The position numbers were made by a program, and so were the translations under genes. Source: Dechloromonas denitrificans (GTDB lineage: Bacteria; Pseudomonadota; Gammaproteobacteria; Burkholderiales; Rhodocyclaceae). From it: 64,000 bases of DNA. The DNA is taken from the NCBI RefSeq assembly GCF_020510665.1, contig NZ_CP075187.1:1322501-1386500 (forward strand), given 5' to 3'. Numbering within the stretch: position 1 is the stretch's first letter; each line of letters starts with the position of its first letter. A model generated the notes under the pieces. That model worked only from the letters and a program-made list of their open reading frames with translations. It did not search any database and was not told the origin of the DNA. Below, piece after piece: positions 43,539 through 52,930 of the stretch.

Positions 43539-44768
43539 ATGCGCAACCGCCTCCTTTCCCTTTTTCAGGTACGAGCACCCCGTTCGCGGTTGTTAAGGCT
43601 GGCGCTTGCCGGTCTATGTGTCAGCGCAATGTCCGGTTCGCCGGTGCAGGCTGACGATGCCGCCAGCAATTTCAGCCTGCATGGTTTCGGGACACTCGGC
43701 ATGGCTCGGACGACCAGCAACGATGCCGAATTCGTCCGCGATCTGTCGCAGCCGACCGGGGTTCGAAAGAAATGGGATGGGCGTCTTGATAGCCTGCTCG
43801 GCTTGCAGGCCAATTGGCAAATCAGCCCGCAACTGGAAGCAGTTGTGCAGGGCGTCAGTCGCTATCGTTTTGACCAGAGCTTTACCCCGGAAATCGCCTG
43901 GGCTTACCTGAAATACGATCCGACGCCCTTGTTCAGCTTGCGTGCCGGTCGTCTGGGAACCGAGTTTTTCATGATGGCCGATTCGCGTCTGGTCGGCTAT
44001 TCCTTCATGACGGTACGGCCTCCCGGTGACTTTTTCTGGTATCTGCCGTTTTACAGTATCGACGGTGCGGATGCCGTAGCGACTTTGCCATTGGGCGATT
44101 CCGTCTTGCGCGGCAAGCTGTATTACGGCGTTTCGGATGGCAATGTGCCGCTGGCCGACAAGCAGTGGAAAATCGACGGCTCGGCGATGACCGGCGGTTT
44201 TGTCGATTACCAGACGGGTGCCTGGTTGCTGCGTTTGAGCTACGCCAATATCCGTTTCCGGAGCAATCTCCCGGTCAACGATGTTTTATCGGCTTATTTG
44301 CCGGCAGCGCTCGCCCAGGAAGGGGCTGCGCATCTGACAACGGCCAATACCCGCAGTCACTATTATTCAATTGGTGCCATGTACGATCGTGGACCGTGGC
44401 AGTTGCAATTGATGTTGAATCGTTGCGAGCAGGGTAGCGAGGCTTTCCAGTCTTCAACTTCGGGATATGCGCTGGCAGGCTACCGTATCGGTCCCGTAAC
44501 GCCGTACCTTGGCTATTCCCGCGTATCTTCGGATACCCGTGGCCGGACATTGAACCCGGTGGTGGCGTCGATCATGGCGGACAGTCATGCCGACCAGCAG
44601 ACCACCATTGTCGGTGCGCGCTGGGATGTCGTGCGCAATGTTGCCCTCAAGGCCCAGTGGGATGCCATTCGTGGCGAGTCCGCCTCGATTCTTCCTTACC
44701 GGAAAGAGACGCCGGCCTGGAACGGGAAGATGGATGTTTTTTCGCTGACCATGGATTTTATTTTCTGA
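43539..44768 (+). CDS. outer membrane porin-like protein
   Basis: This 409-residue protein has a signal peptide (cleavage near VQA-D) followed by ASNFSLHGFGTLGMARTTS, a typical first strand. Repeated amphipathic strands follow (FSLRAGRLGTEFFMMADSR, LRGKLYYGVSDGNV), with a terminal strand ending VFSLTMDFIF. It is 4 bp upstream of a small periplasmic binding-protein gene; the two probably form one transcript. Substrate unknown. Confidence 0.82.
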   Translation: MRNRLLSLFQVRAPRSRLLRLALAGLCVSAMSGSPVQADDAASNFSLHGFGTLGMARTTSNDAEFVRDLSQPTGVRKKWDGRLDSLLGLQANWQISPQLEAVVQGVSRYRFDQSFTPEIAWAYLKYDPTPLFSLRAGRLGTEFFMMADSRLVGYSFMTVRPPGDFFWYLPFYSIDGADAVATLPLGDSVLRGKLYYGVSDGNVPLADKQWKIDGSAMTGGFVDYQTGAWLLRLSYANIRFRSNLPVNDVLSAYLPAALAQEGAAHLTTANTRSHYYSIGAMYDRGPWQLQLMLNRCEQGSEAFQSSTSGYALAGYRIGPVTPYLGYSRVSSDTRGRTLNPVVASIMADSHADQQTTIVGARWDVVRNVALKAQWDAIRGESASILPYRKETPAWNGKMDVFSLTMDFIF

Positions 44769-44772
44769 CGCC

Positions 44773-45204
44773 ATGAGTCTCCGCCAAATAAAAAATCTCC
44801 TGATTGGCCTGACCTTGTGTTGTACAGGCCATGCCCAGGCTGAACTGGTGGTTATCGTCAATGCCCGAAGTGGTGTTGCCGCGATGACGCGCAACGAGGT
44901 GATCAATATTTTCTTTGGTCGCTACCGGCAGTTCTTTAATGGGCTTGAGGCGCAGCCTGTCGACCTGGTCGATGGTGTGCCCGAGCGTGCCCGTTTTTAT
45001 GCGGCACTGGTCGGCAAGGATCTGGCCGATGTTGATGCCTACTGGTCGCGCCAGATGTTTTCCGGGCGAATGCGGCCTCCTGTGCGTGTCGCCAATGCAG
45101 ATGAAGTCATCAAGTGGGTCGCAACGCAGCCGGGTGGTATCGGATTTATCGATCTGGCGAAGGCAGATGCACGGGTCCGCGTGATCTATGAATTCAAACC
45201 GTAA
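44773..45204 (+). CDS. short PstS-like periplasmic substrate-binding protein
   Basis: This 143-residue protein has a signal peptide (cleavage near AQA-E) and the compact phosphate-binding-like domain LVVIVNARSGVAAMTRNEVINIFFGRYRQF, with GGIGFIDLAKADARVRVIYEF at the end. It is about half the size of a classical PstS; such short forms sit beside outer membrane or signalling genes rather than ABC permeases. Ligand unknown. Confidence 0.83.
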   Translation: MSLRQIKNLLIGLTLCCTGHAQAELVVIVNARSGVAAMTRNEVINIFFGRYRQFFNGLEAQPVDLVDGVPERARFYAALVGKDLADVDAYWSRQMFSGRMRPPVRVANADEVIKWVATQPGGIGFIDLAKADARVRVIYEFKP

Positions 45205-45235
45205 CATTGATCATCGACAATAAGGCGAAACTGGA

Positions 45236-45307
45236 TTGAACCCTGAGCTGATCGGCATGGTCATCATCTTTATTGCGATTGTGATTGCCGTTATCAAATC
45301 GCAGTAA
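45236..45307 (+). CDS. possible 23-residue membrane peptide
   Basis: A TTG at 45236 with AAGGCG upstream opens MNPELIGMVIIFIAIVIAVI plus KSQ, a single hydrophobic helix, between the binding protein and the CBS gene. The composition is distinctly peptide-like, but the start codon is weak and the frame very short. Treat as a candidate only. Confidence 0.3.
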   Translation: MNPELIGMVIIFIAIVIAVIKSQ

Positions 45308-45376
45308 CAGCTATTGCTTGTTGTGGTGATTTTGGTAAATATGTCGTTACTATTGAATTCAATAACGGAGACAAAA

Positions 45377-45817
45377 ATGCCTAAAAGATTGGTTGGAAAT
45401 CTTGTTCAGGGCCGCGCGCTGATTTCGACGACCAAGGATGTCAGTGTTCGTGCTGCATGCCGCTTGATGGCAAGCAAGCGGATCGGTGCCTTGCTGGTGC
45501 TTGAAAATCAGGGAATTGTCGGCATTTTTACCGAGCGCGATGCACTCAACAAAGTGCTGGCCGCGAGTCTCGACCCCGACACGACGTCGGTTGCTTCCGT
45601 GATGGTGGCTGATCCACAGACAATCCGGGCCGACAAGCCGCTGGCCTATGCCCTGCACATGATGGCGGAAGGTGGATTTCGCCATGTTCCGGTAGTTGAT
45701 GATCAGGGCGCACCGCTGGGCATGGTTTCAGCGCGCGATGCGCTGGGTCAGGATCTGGTTGATCTTGAGCGCGATATGCGGCGTCTCGAAGAGCTGGAAA
45801 ACTCTATCGGTTATTGA
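45377..45817 (+). CDS. tandem CBS-domain protein
   Basis: This 146-residue protein is a Bateman module of two CBS motifs (DVSVRAACRLMASKRIGALLVLENQGIVGIFTERDAL and the second around VASVMVADPQTIRADKPL to APLGMVSARDAL), which bind adenine nucleotides. ATG at 45377 is preceded by CGGAG. A C-terminal charged helix (ERDMRRLEELENSIG) may mediate partner contact. Its 3' end overlaps the convergent truC by 14 bp. Confidence 0.88.
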   Translation: MPKRLVGNLVQGRALISTTKDVSVRAACRLMASKRIGALLVLENQGIVGIFTERDALNKVLAASLDPDTTSVASVMVADPQTIRADKPLAYALHMMAEGGFRHVPVVDDQGAPLGMVSARDALGQDLVDLERDMRRLEELENSIGY

Positions 45818-46544
45818 GTTCGGGCAACCAACCCAGTTGCGCCAGTGTGGTGGCAAATTCGCCCGACACTGGCGCTTTTACGTTGACGCGCTGGCCGCTG
45901 ATCGGGTGGTCGAAACTTAATTCGGTGCAGGCCAGCAGCAGGCGGTTGGCGCCAAAATGTTCGGCAAAAAAGCGGTTGTGACGTCCTTTGCCATGTGTGG
46001 CATCCCCAATGATCGGATGGGCGATGTGTTTCAAATGGCGGCGCAGTTGGTGGCGGCGACCGGTCACCGGCAGTAGCTCAACGAGTGCATAACGGCTGCT
46101 CGGGTAGCGGTCGACCGCGAAAGGCAGTTCGACCGATGCCAGGCGCCGGTAGTGGGTTAATGCGGTCTGCGCCTCGTCGCTTGAATTCTCTCCTTTGAAC
46201 TCGTAGCTGTCGCGTTGGCGGGTCAGTGGGTGATCAATCTCGCCGCTTTCCGGCGGGATGCCACGGACAACCGCGAGATAGCGCTTGTCGACGATACCGG
46301 CCTCGAATTGGCGGCCGAGTTTGCCGGCGGTTTCAATGTCGAGTGCAAAAAGCAGCACGCCGGATGTGCCGCGATCAAGTCGATGCGCCGGCCAAACCCG
46401 TTGTCCAATCTGATCGCGCAGAATCTGGATGGCGAAACGGGTTTCGTGACGGTCGATTTCTGAGCGGTGAACGAGCAAGCCTGGAGGCTTGTCGATGACG
46501 ACAAGGTGCTGATCCCGAAAGAGGATGGGGAGTTGCTCAGCCAA
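45804..46544 (-). CDS. truC: tRNA pseudouridine synthase C (RluA family)
   Basis: This 246-residue enzyme has the catalytic motif HRLDRGTSG (D57). It opens LFRDQHLVVIDKPPGLLVH and contains LPVTGRRHQLRRHLKHIAHPI, matching TruC, which modifies U65 of tRNAs. It lacks an N-terminal S4 domain, also as in TruC. Its start overlaps the 3' end of the upstream lyase gene by 8 bp. Confidence 0.9.
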   Translation of the reverse strand: MAEQLPILFRDQHLVVIDKPPGLLVHRSEIDRHETRFAIQILRDQIGQRVWPAHRLDRGTSGVLLFALDIETAGKLGRQFEAGIVDKRYLAVVRGIPPESGEIDHPLTRQRDSYEFKGENSSDEAQTALTHYRRLASVELPFAVDRYPSSRYALVELLPVTGRRHQLRRHLKHIAHPIIGDATHGKGRHNRFFAEHFGANRLLLACTELSFDHPISGQRVNVKAPVSGEFATTLAQLGWLPELNNR

Positions 46545-47520
46545 AGAAGCGCTGCTTGATCGGTTCCGGCAATTGCATGCCGGTGATGTGGGCGCGTTCG
46601 AGAAGCGCCCAGTAATAGCGGTAGGAGGCTCTGTCGTGCAGTTTGCCGGCGTGCTGGATCGGCCCCCAGTCCTTGTCCTGGGCGGCGCTCAGGATTTCTC
46701 CGGCGGCTTGAACTTCGGAGAAATCGGGGCGCATGGCTTCAACGATGGGCGTGATCTGATTCGGGTGAATGCTCCACATGCGCAGGTAGCCAAATTCGTT
46801 ACGCGCGCGCAGGGCATCGTTCCGGATGTACTCGATATCCTTCAGTTCGGTGGTTACGTTGTGTGCCGGAATGACGCCGCAAGCCAGTGCTGCGGCGCTG
46901 ATTTCGCATTTGGCACGGACGATCAGCGGGTGTTCGAACTGGCCCGGACTTTTCATGGCGGAGCCGGGTATGGCGCCGTGGTGGCCTGAAACAAAATCCA
47001 TCAGGCCAAAATCCAGGCTCTCGACACCTGGCAGTGCGGCGATCTCCCAGACTTCGCGCAAGGCGCCGTGCGTCTCGATCAGCACGTGGACGGGAATGCT
47101 GCGGTCGACATTGAATTCACGTTCGATTTCCCGCAATGCTTCGATCTGGACGAGAACATCTCCTGCGCTGCAAGGCTTGGGAAGTGTAATGAACGGCAGG
47201 CGATTGCCGGCGATGCCGACCAGGATTTCAAGATCCTTGCGCCAGTGCGGGTGAGTTACGTCATGAATCCGTGCGCCGACACGATTGAACTGATTCTCGT
47301 CGCTCATGATCAGTCGGCCGACCATTTCGGCATGTTCCCGCTCGGCACCGGCATGCGCGCCATCTTCACAGTCGCAGGTGATGTCGAAGATCGGGCCGAG
47401 TTCCTTCTGTAACTGCAGCGCTTTGCGCATCAGCTTTTCCGACCCGGCGTAGTGGTCGACCGCGGGAAGGGTGGGGAGGGGCTTTTCGCCGGCGAAGAGA
47501 ACAGCTTTTGGATGGCGCAT
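46537..47520 (-). CDS. HpcH/HpaI aldolase/CoA ester lyase-like protein
   Basis: This protein of about 327 residues is of the citrate lyase beta / malyl-CoA lyase group. Acidic metal site CDCEDGAHAG, basic HWRKDLEILV, LIETHGALREVWEIAALPGVESLDFGLMDFV, and SIHPNQITPIVEAM are conserved-looking. It probably cleaves or forms a malyl-CoA-like ester. ATG at 47520 is chosen; a TTG six codons earlier is possible. It lies downstream of mdh on the same strand but after a strong terminator. Confidence 0.85.
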   Translation of the reverse strand: MRHPKAVLFAGEKPLPTLPAVDHYAGSEKLMRKALQLQKELGPIFDITCDCEDGAHAGAEREHAEMVGRLIMSDENQFNRVGARIHDVTHPHWRKDLEILVGIAGNRLPFITLPKPCSAGDVLVQIEALREIEREFNVDRSIPVHVLIETHGALREVWEIAALPGVESLDFGLMDFVSGHHGAIPGSAMKSPGQFEHPLIVRAKCEISAAALACGVIPAHNVTTELKDIEYIRNDALRARNEFGYLRMWSIHPNQITPIVEAMRPDFSEVQAAGEILSAAQDKDWGPIQHAGKLHDRASYRYYWALLERAHITGMQLPEPIKQRFFG

Positions 47521-47554
47521 GATCGTCAACTTCGTCAATTGAGGAGAAAAAGAA

Positions 47555-47583
47555 AAAGGCCGCGATATTTTATCGCGGCCTTT
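47555..47583 (-). terminator. mdh terminator
   Basis: A perfect 13-bp stem (47555-47567 with 47571-47583) with a 3-nt loop is followed on the minus strand by a T-rich tract. It lies 27 bp after the mdh stop. Confidence 0.85.
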
Positions 47584-47609
47584 CGATGCAGCTAAGAACT
47601 AATGCTGGA

Positions 47610-48596
47610 TTACAGCATGTCCTTGACGGCTTCGGCTTCGTCGGTCAGTTCCTTGAGCGTGAAGTTGATCTTCTCGCGGCTGTACTCGTCGATTTCCAGG
47701 CCCTGGATGATGGTGAATTTGCCACCCTTGCATTCGCACGGGAAGCCGAACACGATGCCGGCCGGGATGCCGTAGGAACCGTCGGAAGGAACACCCATGG
47801 TGACCCATTCGTCGGAACCGAGGACCCAGTCACGCACGTGGTCGATGGCGGCGTTGGCAGCCGAAGCGGCCGAGGACAGGCCACGGGCTTCGATGATGGC
47901 GGCGCCACGCTTGCCGACGGTCGGCAGGAAGACGTCGTTGTTCCAGGCGTGATCGTTGATCAGGGCCTTTACGCTGTCGCCATTGGAGGTGGTGTAGCGG
48001 TAATCGGCGTACATCGTCGGCGAGTGATTGCCCCAGACGACCAGCTTCTTCAGGGAAGAAACTTCACGGCCGGCCTTGGCAGCCAGTTGCGACAGGGCGC
48101 GGTTGTGGTCCAGGCGCAGCATGCCGTGGTAGTTGTTCGGATTGGTGCGGCCAACCTTCTTGGCGGCGGCGGCGGCGATGAAGGCGTTGGTGTTGCACGG
48201 ATTGCCGACGACCAGAACCTTGACGTCTTCCTTGGCGTTCTCGGCAATGGCCTTGCCCTGAACGGTGAAGATGGCGCCGTTGGCGGTCAGCAGGTCGGCA
48301 CGTTCCATGCCCTTGGTGCGCGGACGGGCACCAACCAGCAGGCAAACGTCGGCATCCTTGAAAGCGACGTTCGGGTCATCGGTGGCAACCATGCCAGCCA
48401 GGAGCGGGAAGGCACAATCTTCCAGTTCCATCATCACGCCCTTCACAGCTTGCTGAGCTTGCGGCAGGTCGAGCAACTGAAGGATGACCGGCTGGTCTTT
48501 GCCGAGCATTTCGCCGGAGGCAATGCGGAACAGCAGGCTATAACCGATCTGGCCGGCGGCGCCAGTGATAGCAACGCGCATGGGGGCTTTGGACAT
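47610..48596 (-). CDS. mdh: malate dehydrogenase
   Basis: This 328-residue NAD-dependent enzyme of the TCA cycle has the nucleotide loop [16 protein letters not shown], substrate-binding [26 protein letters not shown], and catalytic His in [14 protein letters not shown]. The length and insertions match the cytosolic-type MDH common in betaproteobacteria. AGGAG precedes ATG at 48596. It is divergent from gntR, with a palindrome between. Confidence 0.96.
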   Translation of the reverse strand: MSKAPMRVAITGAAGQIGYSLLFRIASGEMLGKDQPVILQLLDLPQAQQAVKGVMMELEDCAFPLLAGMVATDDPNVAFKDADVCLLVGARPRTKGMERADLLTANGAIFTVQGKAIAENAKEDVKVLVVGNPCNTNAFIAAAAAKKVGRTNPNNYHGMLRLDHNRALSQLAAKAGREVSSLKKLVVWGNHSPTMYADYRYTTSNGDSVKALINDHAWNNDVFLPTVGKRGAAIIEARGLSSAASAANAAIDHVRDWVLGSDEWVTMGVPSDGSYGIPAGIVFGFPCECKGGKFTIIQGLEIDEYSREKINFTLKELTDEAEAVKDML

Positions 48597-48736
48597 GTAT
48601 CGCTCCTGTATGAAACAGCGTGGTTGAAATTGTTGACTCTGCGAGAGCGCCCGTGTCGTTCTGTTGTCTTGCGTATGCGGGCGCGAGAGACTATTGATGT
48701 TAGAAGTTCGGCGCAAAGCTGTCAATTCATCTTGTG

Positions 48737-48748
48737 TCTTATATAAGA
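48737..48748. promoter_or_regulatory. TCTTATATAAGA palindrome between mdh and gntR
   Basis: A perfect 12-bp dyad sits in the 180-bp divergent promoter region. HutC-group GntR regulators bind short dyads of this type, so autoregulation and mdh control are plausible. A near match in one arm occurs upstream of acnB (31584-31593). Binding is inference. Confidence 0.5.
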
Positions 48749-48795
48749 TAACTTTTCGTGGACGCTGGGCTTGAAATGTGCTGAAATTTGAAACT

Positions 48796-49551
48796 ATGAC
48801 CCGTGAAGCTTCCCGTTCGGCAAACCGTACTTCGTCGCCCACATTCAGCCCCTTATACCGTCAGATCAAGGATTTTTTGATCAGCAGCCTGGAGGCTGGC
48901 GAGTGGGGGCCTGGTGATGCGATTCCCAGTGAGGGAGAGTTGGCTGCGCGTTTCAACGTCAGCCAGGGAACCGTGCGTAAGGCCATTGATGAAATGGCAG
49001 CAGAAAACATGCTGGTGCGCCGGCAAGGGAAGGGGACTTTTGTTTCCACGCATAGCGACCCGCGTTCCTTTTATCGTTTCCTGCGACTGGTTCCGGATGC
49101 GGGCGGTGTGGCGCATACCGTCAGCGACCCGTTATCCTGTGTTATTCGGGAAGCAACCGTCGAAGTGGCTACTGCACTCGGTGTGACGGTCGGTGAGCGT
49201 GTTGTTTGCGTCGAGCGTTTGCTGCGCTTCGGCGGCGAGCCGGTTGTATTTGATCAGATTTATCTGCTCGCAGACCAGTTCGAGGGGTTGTCCATCGAGC
49301 GTTTGCAAGGTGGCGAACGATCACTCTATAGTTTGTTCGAGAGTGAATACGGTGTCCGGATGATCAATGCCGAGGAGCGCTTGCGGGCTGTTCCGGCTGA
49401 TCCTTATAGTGCCGGCTTGCTGGGTGTTAAGGCAGGCGATCCCTTGTTGCTGGTTGAACGTACCGCCTATACCTATGGAAATAAACCGGTTGAGTGGCGG
49501 CGTGGTTTGTATTGCACGCGTCATCACTATTACCGGAACGATCTGGGCTGA
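48796..49551 (+). CDS. GntR/HutC-family transcriptional regulator
   Basis: This protein of about 251 residues has an N-terminal winged helix ([51 protein letters not shown]) and a C-terminal UTRA ligand domain ([39 protein letters not shown]). ATG at 48796 or GTG at 48778 may be the start; neither has a strong ribosome site. Located between mdh and the sdh operon, it is probably a TCA-cycle regulator responding to a small carboxylate; effector unknown. Confidence 0.88.
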   Translation: MTREASRSANRTSSPTFSPLYRQIKDFLISSLEAGEWGPGDAIPSEGELAARFNVSQGTVRKAIDEMAAENMLVRRQGKGTFVSTHSDPRSFYRFLRLVPDAGGVAHTVSDPLSCVIREATVEVATALGVTVGERVVCVERLLRFGGEPVVFDQIYLLADQFEGLSIERLQGGERSLYSLFESEYGVRMINAEERLRAVPADPYSAGLLGVKAGDPLLLVERTAYTYGNKPVEWRRGLYCTRHHYYRNDLG

Positions 49552-49621
49552 CGAGAGAAGTAGTCCTTGGGGATTAGGTCGGAAATAGCCTGTGCTGGCG
49601 TTTCCAGGCAGATTTTGAATG

Positions 49622-49627
49622 TATAAT
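49622..49627 (+). promoter_or_regulatory. -10 box of the sdh operon
   Basis: TATAAT lies 63 bp upstream of the sdhC start; the matching -35 (TTTCCA-like, about 16 bp upstream) is weak. It is a likely sigma-70 promoter for sdhCDABE. Confidence 0.5.
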
Positions 49628-49689
49628 TATGGTTCTTTTCGAACTACGTACAAGCGGATAACCGCAACTTTACGCGAGGGATGACGTTC

Positions 49690-50076
49690 ATGGCAGAAAT
49701 GACCATCAAGAAACGTCCAAAAAACTTGGACTTGACTACTATCAGGTTGCCTTTACCGGGCAAGGTATCAATTCTTCATCGCGTTAGCGGTGTGGGTTTG
49801 TTCCTGTTTCTCCCGGTATTGCTCTGGCTGTTTTCGGCTAGCCTGACTTCAGCAGATACTTTTGCTACCTTCAAGGCGGTGATGGCCTCCTTGCCGGCAA
49901 AGGTTGTGGCGGCGGGCCTCCTCTGGTCGTTTGTTCACCACTTCTGCGCCGGTATCCGCTTCCTGTTGCTCGATCTGCATGTTGGTATCGAGAAAGAGGC
50001 CGCGCGTCAGTCGGCAGCTGTTGTATTTGCAGTCAGCATTCCGCTGACCCTGGTTCTCTGGGGGGTGCTCCTGTGA
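49690..50076 (+). CDS. sdhC: succinate dehydrogenase cytochrome b556 subunit
   Basis: This protein of about 128 residues has three helices. Family motifs are NLDLTTIRLPLPGKVSILHRVSG and the heme-ligand region LWSFVHHFCAGIRFLLLDLH. ATG at 49690 is preferred because GAGGG lies 9 nt upstream; an ATG three codons earlier abuts that site. It overlaps sdhD by 4 bp (GTGA). Membrane anchor of complex II. Confidence 0.94.
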   Translation: MAEMTIKKRPKNLDLTTIRLPLPGKVSILHRVSGVGLFLFLPVLLWLFSASLTSADTFATFKAVMASLPAKVVAAGLLWSFVHHFCAGIRFLLLDLHVGIEKEAARQSAAVVFAVSIPLTLVLWGVLL

Positions 50077-50420
50077 TTAATCGTACTGTTGTCGGTGCCC
50101 ATTACGGCCTCAAGGACTGGATTGCACAACGTGCTACTGCCGTCATCATGGCTATTTATTCTGTCTTGATGGTTGCTGTCCTGCTGATTGTTCGTCCTGG
50201 TTCTTTTGAAGCTTGGCAAGGTATCTTTGCCAATGGCGTCATCAAGTTCCTGACCTTCCTGTTCTTTGTCAGCCTTTTTTACCACGCCTGGATTGGCGTG
50301 CGTGATATCTGGATGGATTACGTCAAGCCGACCGGCATTCGCCTCAGCTTGCACGTTCTGACCATTGCTGCGCTGGTGGGTTACACGGCGTGGGCTGCTG
50401 CGATTCTCTGGAGGCTGTAA
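50073..50420 (+). CDS. sdhD: succinate dehydrogenase membrane anchor subunit
   Basis: This 115-residue protein has three helices. It opens INRTVVGAHYGLKDWIAQRATAV, with the quinone/heme region FLFFVSLFYHAWIGVRDIWMDYVKP. GTG start overlapping the sdhC stop. It is followed 2 bp later by sdhA. Confidence 0.93.
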   Translation: MINRTVVGAHYGLKDWIAQRATAVIMAIYSVLMVAVLLIVRPGSFEAWQGIFANGVIKFLTFLFFVSLFYHAWIGVRDIWMDYVKPTGIRLSLHVLTIAALVGYTAWAAAILWRL

Positions 50421-50422
50421 GC

Positions 50423-52207
50423 GTGAGTATTCCTGTTCTCAAGTTTGATGCGGTAATCGTTGGTGCCGGTGGTGCCGGTCTGCGTTCCGCAATCCAATTG
50501 TCCGAAGCCGGCCTGAAGACCGCCGTGCTGTCGAAGGTTTTTCCGACCCGTTCGCATACCGTTGCGGCGCAGGGTGGCGTTGCTGCCTCTCTGGGTAACT
50601 CCGAGGAAGATCACTGGACGTGGCACATGTACGATACCGTCAAGGGTTCCGACTGGCTCGGCGACCAGGACGCGATCGAGTTCATGTGCAAGAAGGCCAA
50701 CGAAGTGGTCGTCGAACTCGAACACTACGGCATGCCTTTTGACCGTACCGACGACGGCAAGATCTATCAGCGCCCGTTCGGCGGCCACATGTCCAATTTC
50801 GGCGAAAAGCCGGTGCGTCGTTCCTGTGCTGCCGCTGACCGTACCGGTCACGCCATGCTGCACGCCATGTACCAGCGCAACGTCAAGGCCAACACCCAAT
50901 TCTTCGTCGAATGGATGGCGCTTGACCTGATTCGCGACGAAGAAGGTCATGTCCTTGGTGTTACCGCTATGGAAATGGAAACTGGCCAGATCGTGATCTT
51001 CCACGCTCGCGCCACCATTTTCGCGACCGGCGGCGCTGGTCGTATCTTCTACTCTTCGACCAATGCCTTCATCAACACCGGTGATGGTCTGGGTATGGCG
51101 GCTCGTGCCGGTATCCCGCTCGAAGACATGGAATTCTGGCAGTTCCACCCGACCGGCGTCGCCGGTGCCGGCGTGCTGATTACCGAAGGTGTGCGCGGCG
51201 AAGGCGGCATCCTGCGTAATAGCAGCAAGGAACGCTTCATGGAGCGCTACGCGCCGAACGCCAAGGATCTGGCTTCGCGTGACGTGGTTTCGCGCGCCAT
51301 GGCAACTGAAATCAAGGAAGGCCGCGGCTGTGGCGTCAACAAGGACTACGTCCTGCTCGACATCACCCACCTCGACCCCGCGACCATTATGAAGCGCCTG
51401 CCTGGTATTCACGAAATCGGCCTGCAGTTCGCCGGTGTCGATTGCCTGAAAGAGCCGCTCCCGGTCGTACCGACCTGTCATTACCAGATGGGCGGTATTC
51501 CGACTCATTACTCTGGTCGTGTCGTAATGCCGCAAGGTGGCGACATGAACGCCGTTGTTCCGGGCTTCTACGCCGGTGGCGAGTGTGCCTGCGCCTCGGT
51601 GCACGGTGCCAACCGTCTCGGTACGAACTCGCTGCTCGACCTGCTGGTCTTCGGCAAGTCGGCGGGTGACTCGGCTGTTGAAGATCTCAAGGCTGGCCGC
51701 GCTCATCGCGATCTGCCCAAGGATGTTGCCGACAAGACCCTGGCTCGCATTGCAGCGCTGGATAACCGCAAGGGTGGTGCCAACGTGCACGAAACCCGTC
51801 TGGCCATGCAGCGCACGATGCAGGACCACGCTGGCGTGTTCCGTTTCGGCGACATGCTGAAGCAAGGCGTCGAGAAGATTCTCGAAGTTGAAAAGGCCGC
51901 GCGCAACCTGGAAATCAAGGACAAGTCGCAGGCCTGGAATACGGCCCGGACCGAAGCTCTCGAAATGGAAAACCTGATCGAAGTTGCCAAGGCAACGATG
52001 ATCTCCGCCGAGGCTCGCAAGGAGTCCCGTGGCGCCCACGTTCGCGACGATGCACCGGATACTGCCGAGTTCCCGAATGGCCGTAACGACAAGGAATGGC
52101 TGAAGCACACGCTGTTCTCGCCGGTTGATAACTCGATCAGCTACAAGCCGGTCAACATGCAACCCCTGACCGTCGAGCCTGTTGAGCTCAAGACGCGCTC
52201 GTACTAA
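50423..52207 (+). CDS. sdhA: succinate dehydrogenase flavoprotein subunit
   Basis: This 594-residue catalytic subunit has FAD-binding FDAVIVGAGGAGLRSA and covalent-FAD His45 in TRSHTVAAQGG. Substrate-site blocks QFHPTGVAGAGVLITEG and ARDVVSRAM-like SRDVVSRAMATEI are present, and the C-terminal DDAPDTAEFPNGRNDKEW block is intact. GTG start at 50423 with GGAGG 8 nt upstream. It oxidises succinate to fumarate. Confidence 0.97.
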   Translation: MSIPVLKFDAVIVGAGGAGLRSAIQLSEAGLKTAVLSKVFPTRSHTVAAQGGVAASLGNSEEDHWTWHMYDTVKGSDWLGDQDAIEFMCKKANEVVVELEHYGMPFDRTDDGKIYQRPFGGHMSNFGEKPVRRSCAAADRTGHAMLHAMYQRNVKANTQFFVEWMALDLIRDEEGHVLGVTAMEMETGQIVIFHARATIFATGGAGRIFYSSTNAFINTGDGLGMAARAGIPLEDMEFWQFHPTGVAGAGVLITEGVRGEGGILRNSSKERFMERYAPNAKDLASRDVVSRAMATEIKEGRGCGVNKDYVLLDITHLDPATIMKRLPGIHEIGLQFAGVDCLKEPLPVVPTCHYQMGGIPTHYSGRVVMPQGGDMNAVVPGFYAGGECACASVHGANRLGTNSLLDLLVFGKSAGDSAVEDLKAGRAHRDLPKDVADKTLARIAALDNRKGGANVHETRLAMQRTMQDHAGVFRFGDMLKQGVEKILEVEKAARNLEIKDKSQAWNTARTEALEMENLIEVAKATMISAEARKESRGAHVRDDAPDTAEFPNGRNDKEWLKHTLFSPVDNSISYKPVNMQPLTVEPVELKTRSY

Positions 52208-52219
52208 TTGGAGTCCAGA

Positions 52220-52930
52220 ATGAGCAAACGCATGGTTCAATTCAGTATCTACCGCTACGATCCGGACAAGGACGACGCGCCGTACATGCAGGACATCTCG
52301 GTCGAACTCGAACCGACTGACCGTAAGCTGCTTGATGCGCTGACCAAGCTGAAGGCCAAGGATGATGCGATTTCGTATCGTCGCTCCTGCCGTGAAGGCG
52401 TTTGTGGCTCTGATGCCATGAACATCAACGGCAAGAATGGTCTGGCTTGTCTGACCGACATCGATAGTCTGAAGCAGCCGATCGTGTTGCGTCCGTTGCC
52501 AGGTCTGCCGGTCATTCGCGACCTGATCGTCGATATGACCCAGTTCTTCAAGCAGTACCACTCGATCAAGCCGTACCTGATCAACAACGACCCGGCTCCA
52601 GAGCGCGAACGCCTCCAGTCGCCGGAAGATCGTGAAGAGCTGAATGGCTTGTACGAGTGCATCCTGTGTGCCTGCTGCTCGACCTCCTGTCCTTCCTTCT
52701 GGTGGAATCCGGACAAGTTCGTCGGCCCGGCCGGCCTGCTGGCTGCTTATCGCTTCATCGCCGATACCCGTGACCAGGCAACCAACGAGCGTCTTGATAA
52801 CCTCGAAGACCCGTATCGTCTGTTCCGTTGCCACACCATCATGAATTGCGTTGACGTATGTCCGAAGGGTCTGAACCCGACCAAGGCCATCGGCAAGATC
52901 AAGGACATGATGGTTCGCCGCGCCGTCTGA
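52220..52930 (+). CDS. sdhB: succinate dehydrogenase iron-sulfur subunit
   Basis: This 236-residue protein has the 2Fe-2S motif SCREGVCGSDAMNINGKNGLAC, which is complete, and C-terminal 4Fe-4S/3Fe-4S cysteines (CILCACCSTSCPSFWWN, CHTIMNCVDVCPKGLNP). It carries electrons from SdhA to the membrane quinone. ATG at 52220 with GGAG 8 nt upstream; its stop overlaps sdhE (TGATG). Confidence 0.97.
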   Translation: MSKRMVQFSIYRYDPDKDDAPYMQDISVELEPTDRKLLDALTKLKAKDDAISYRRSCREGVCGSDAMNINGKNGLACLTDIDSLKQPIVLRPLPGLPVIRDLIVDMTQFFKQYHSIKPYLINNDPAPERERLQSPEDREELNGLYECILCACCSTSCPSFWWNPDKFVGPAGLLAAYRFIADTRDQATNERLDNLEDPYRLFRCHTIMNCVDVCPKGLNPTKAIGKIKDMMVRRAV

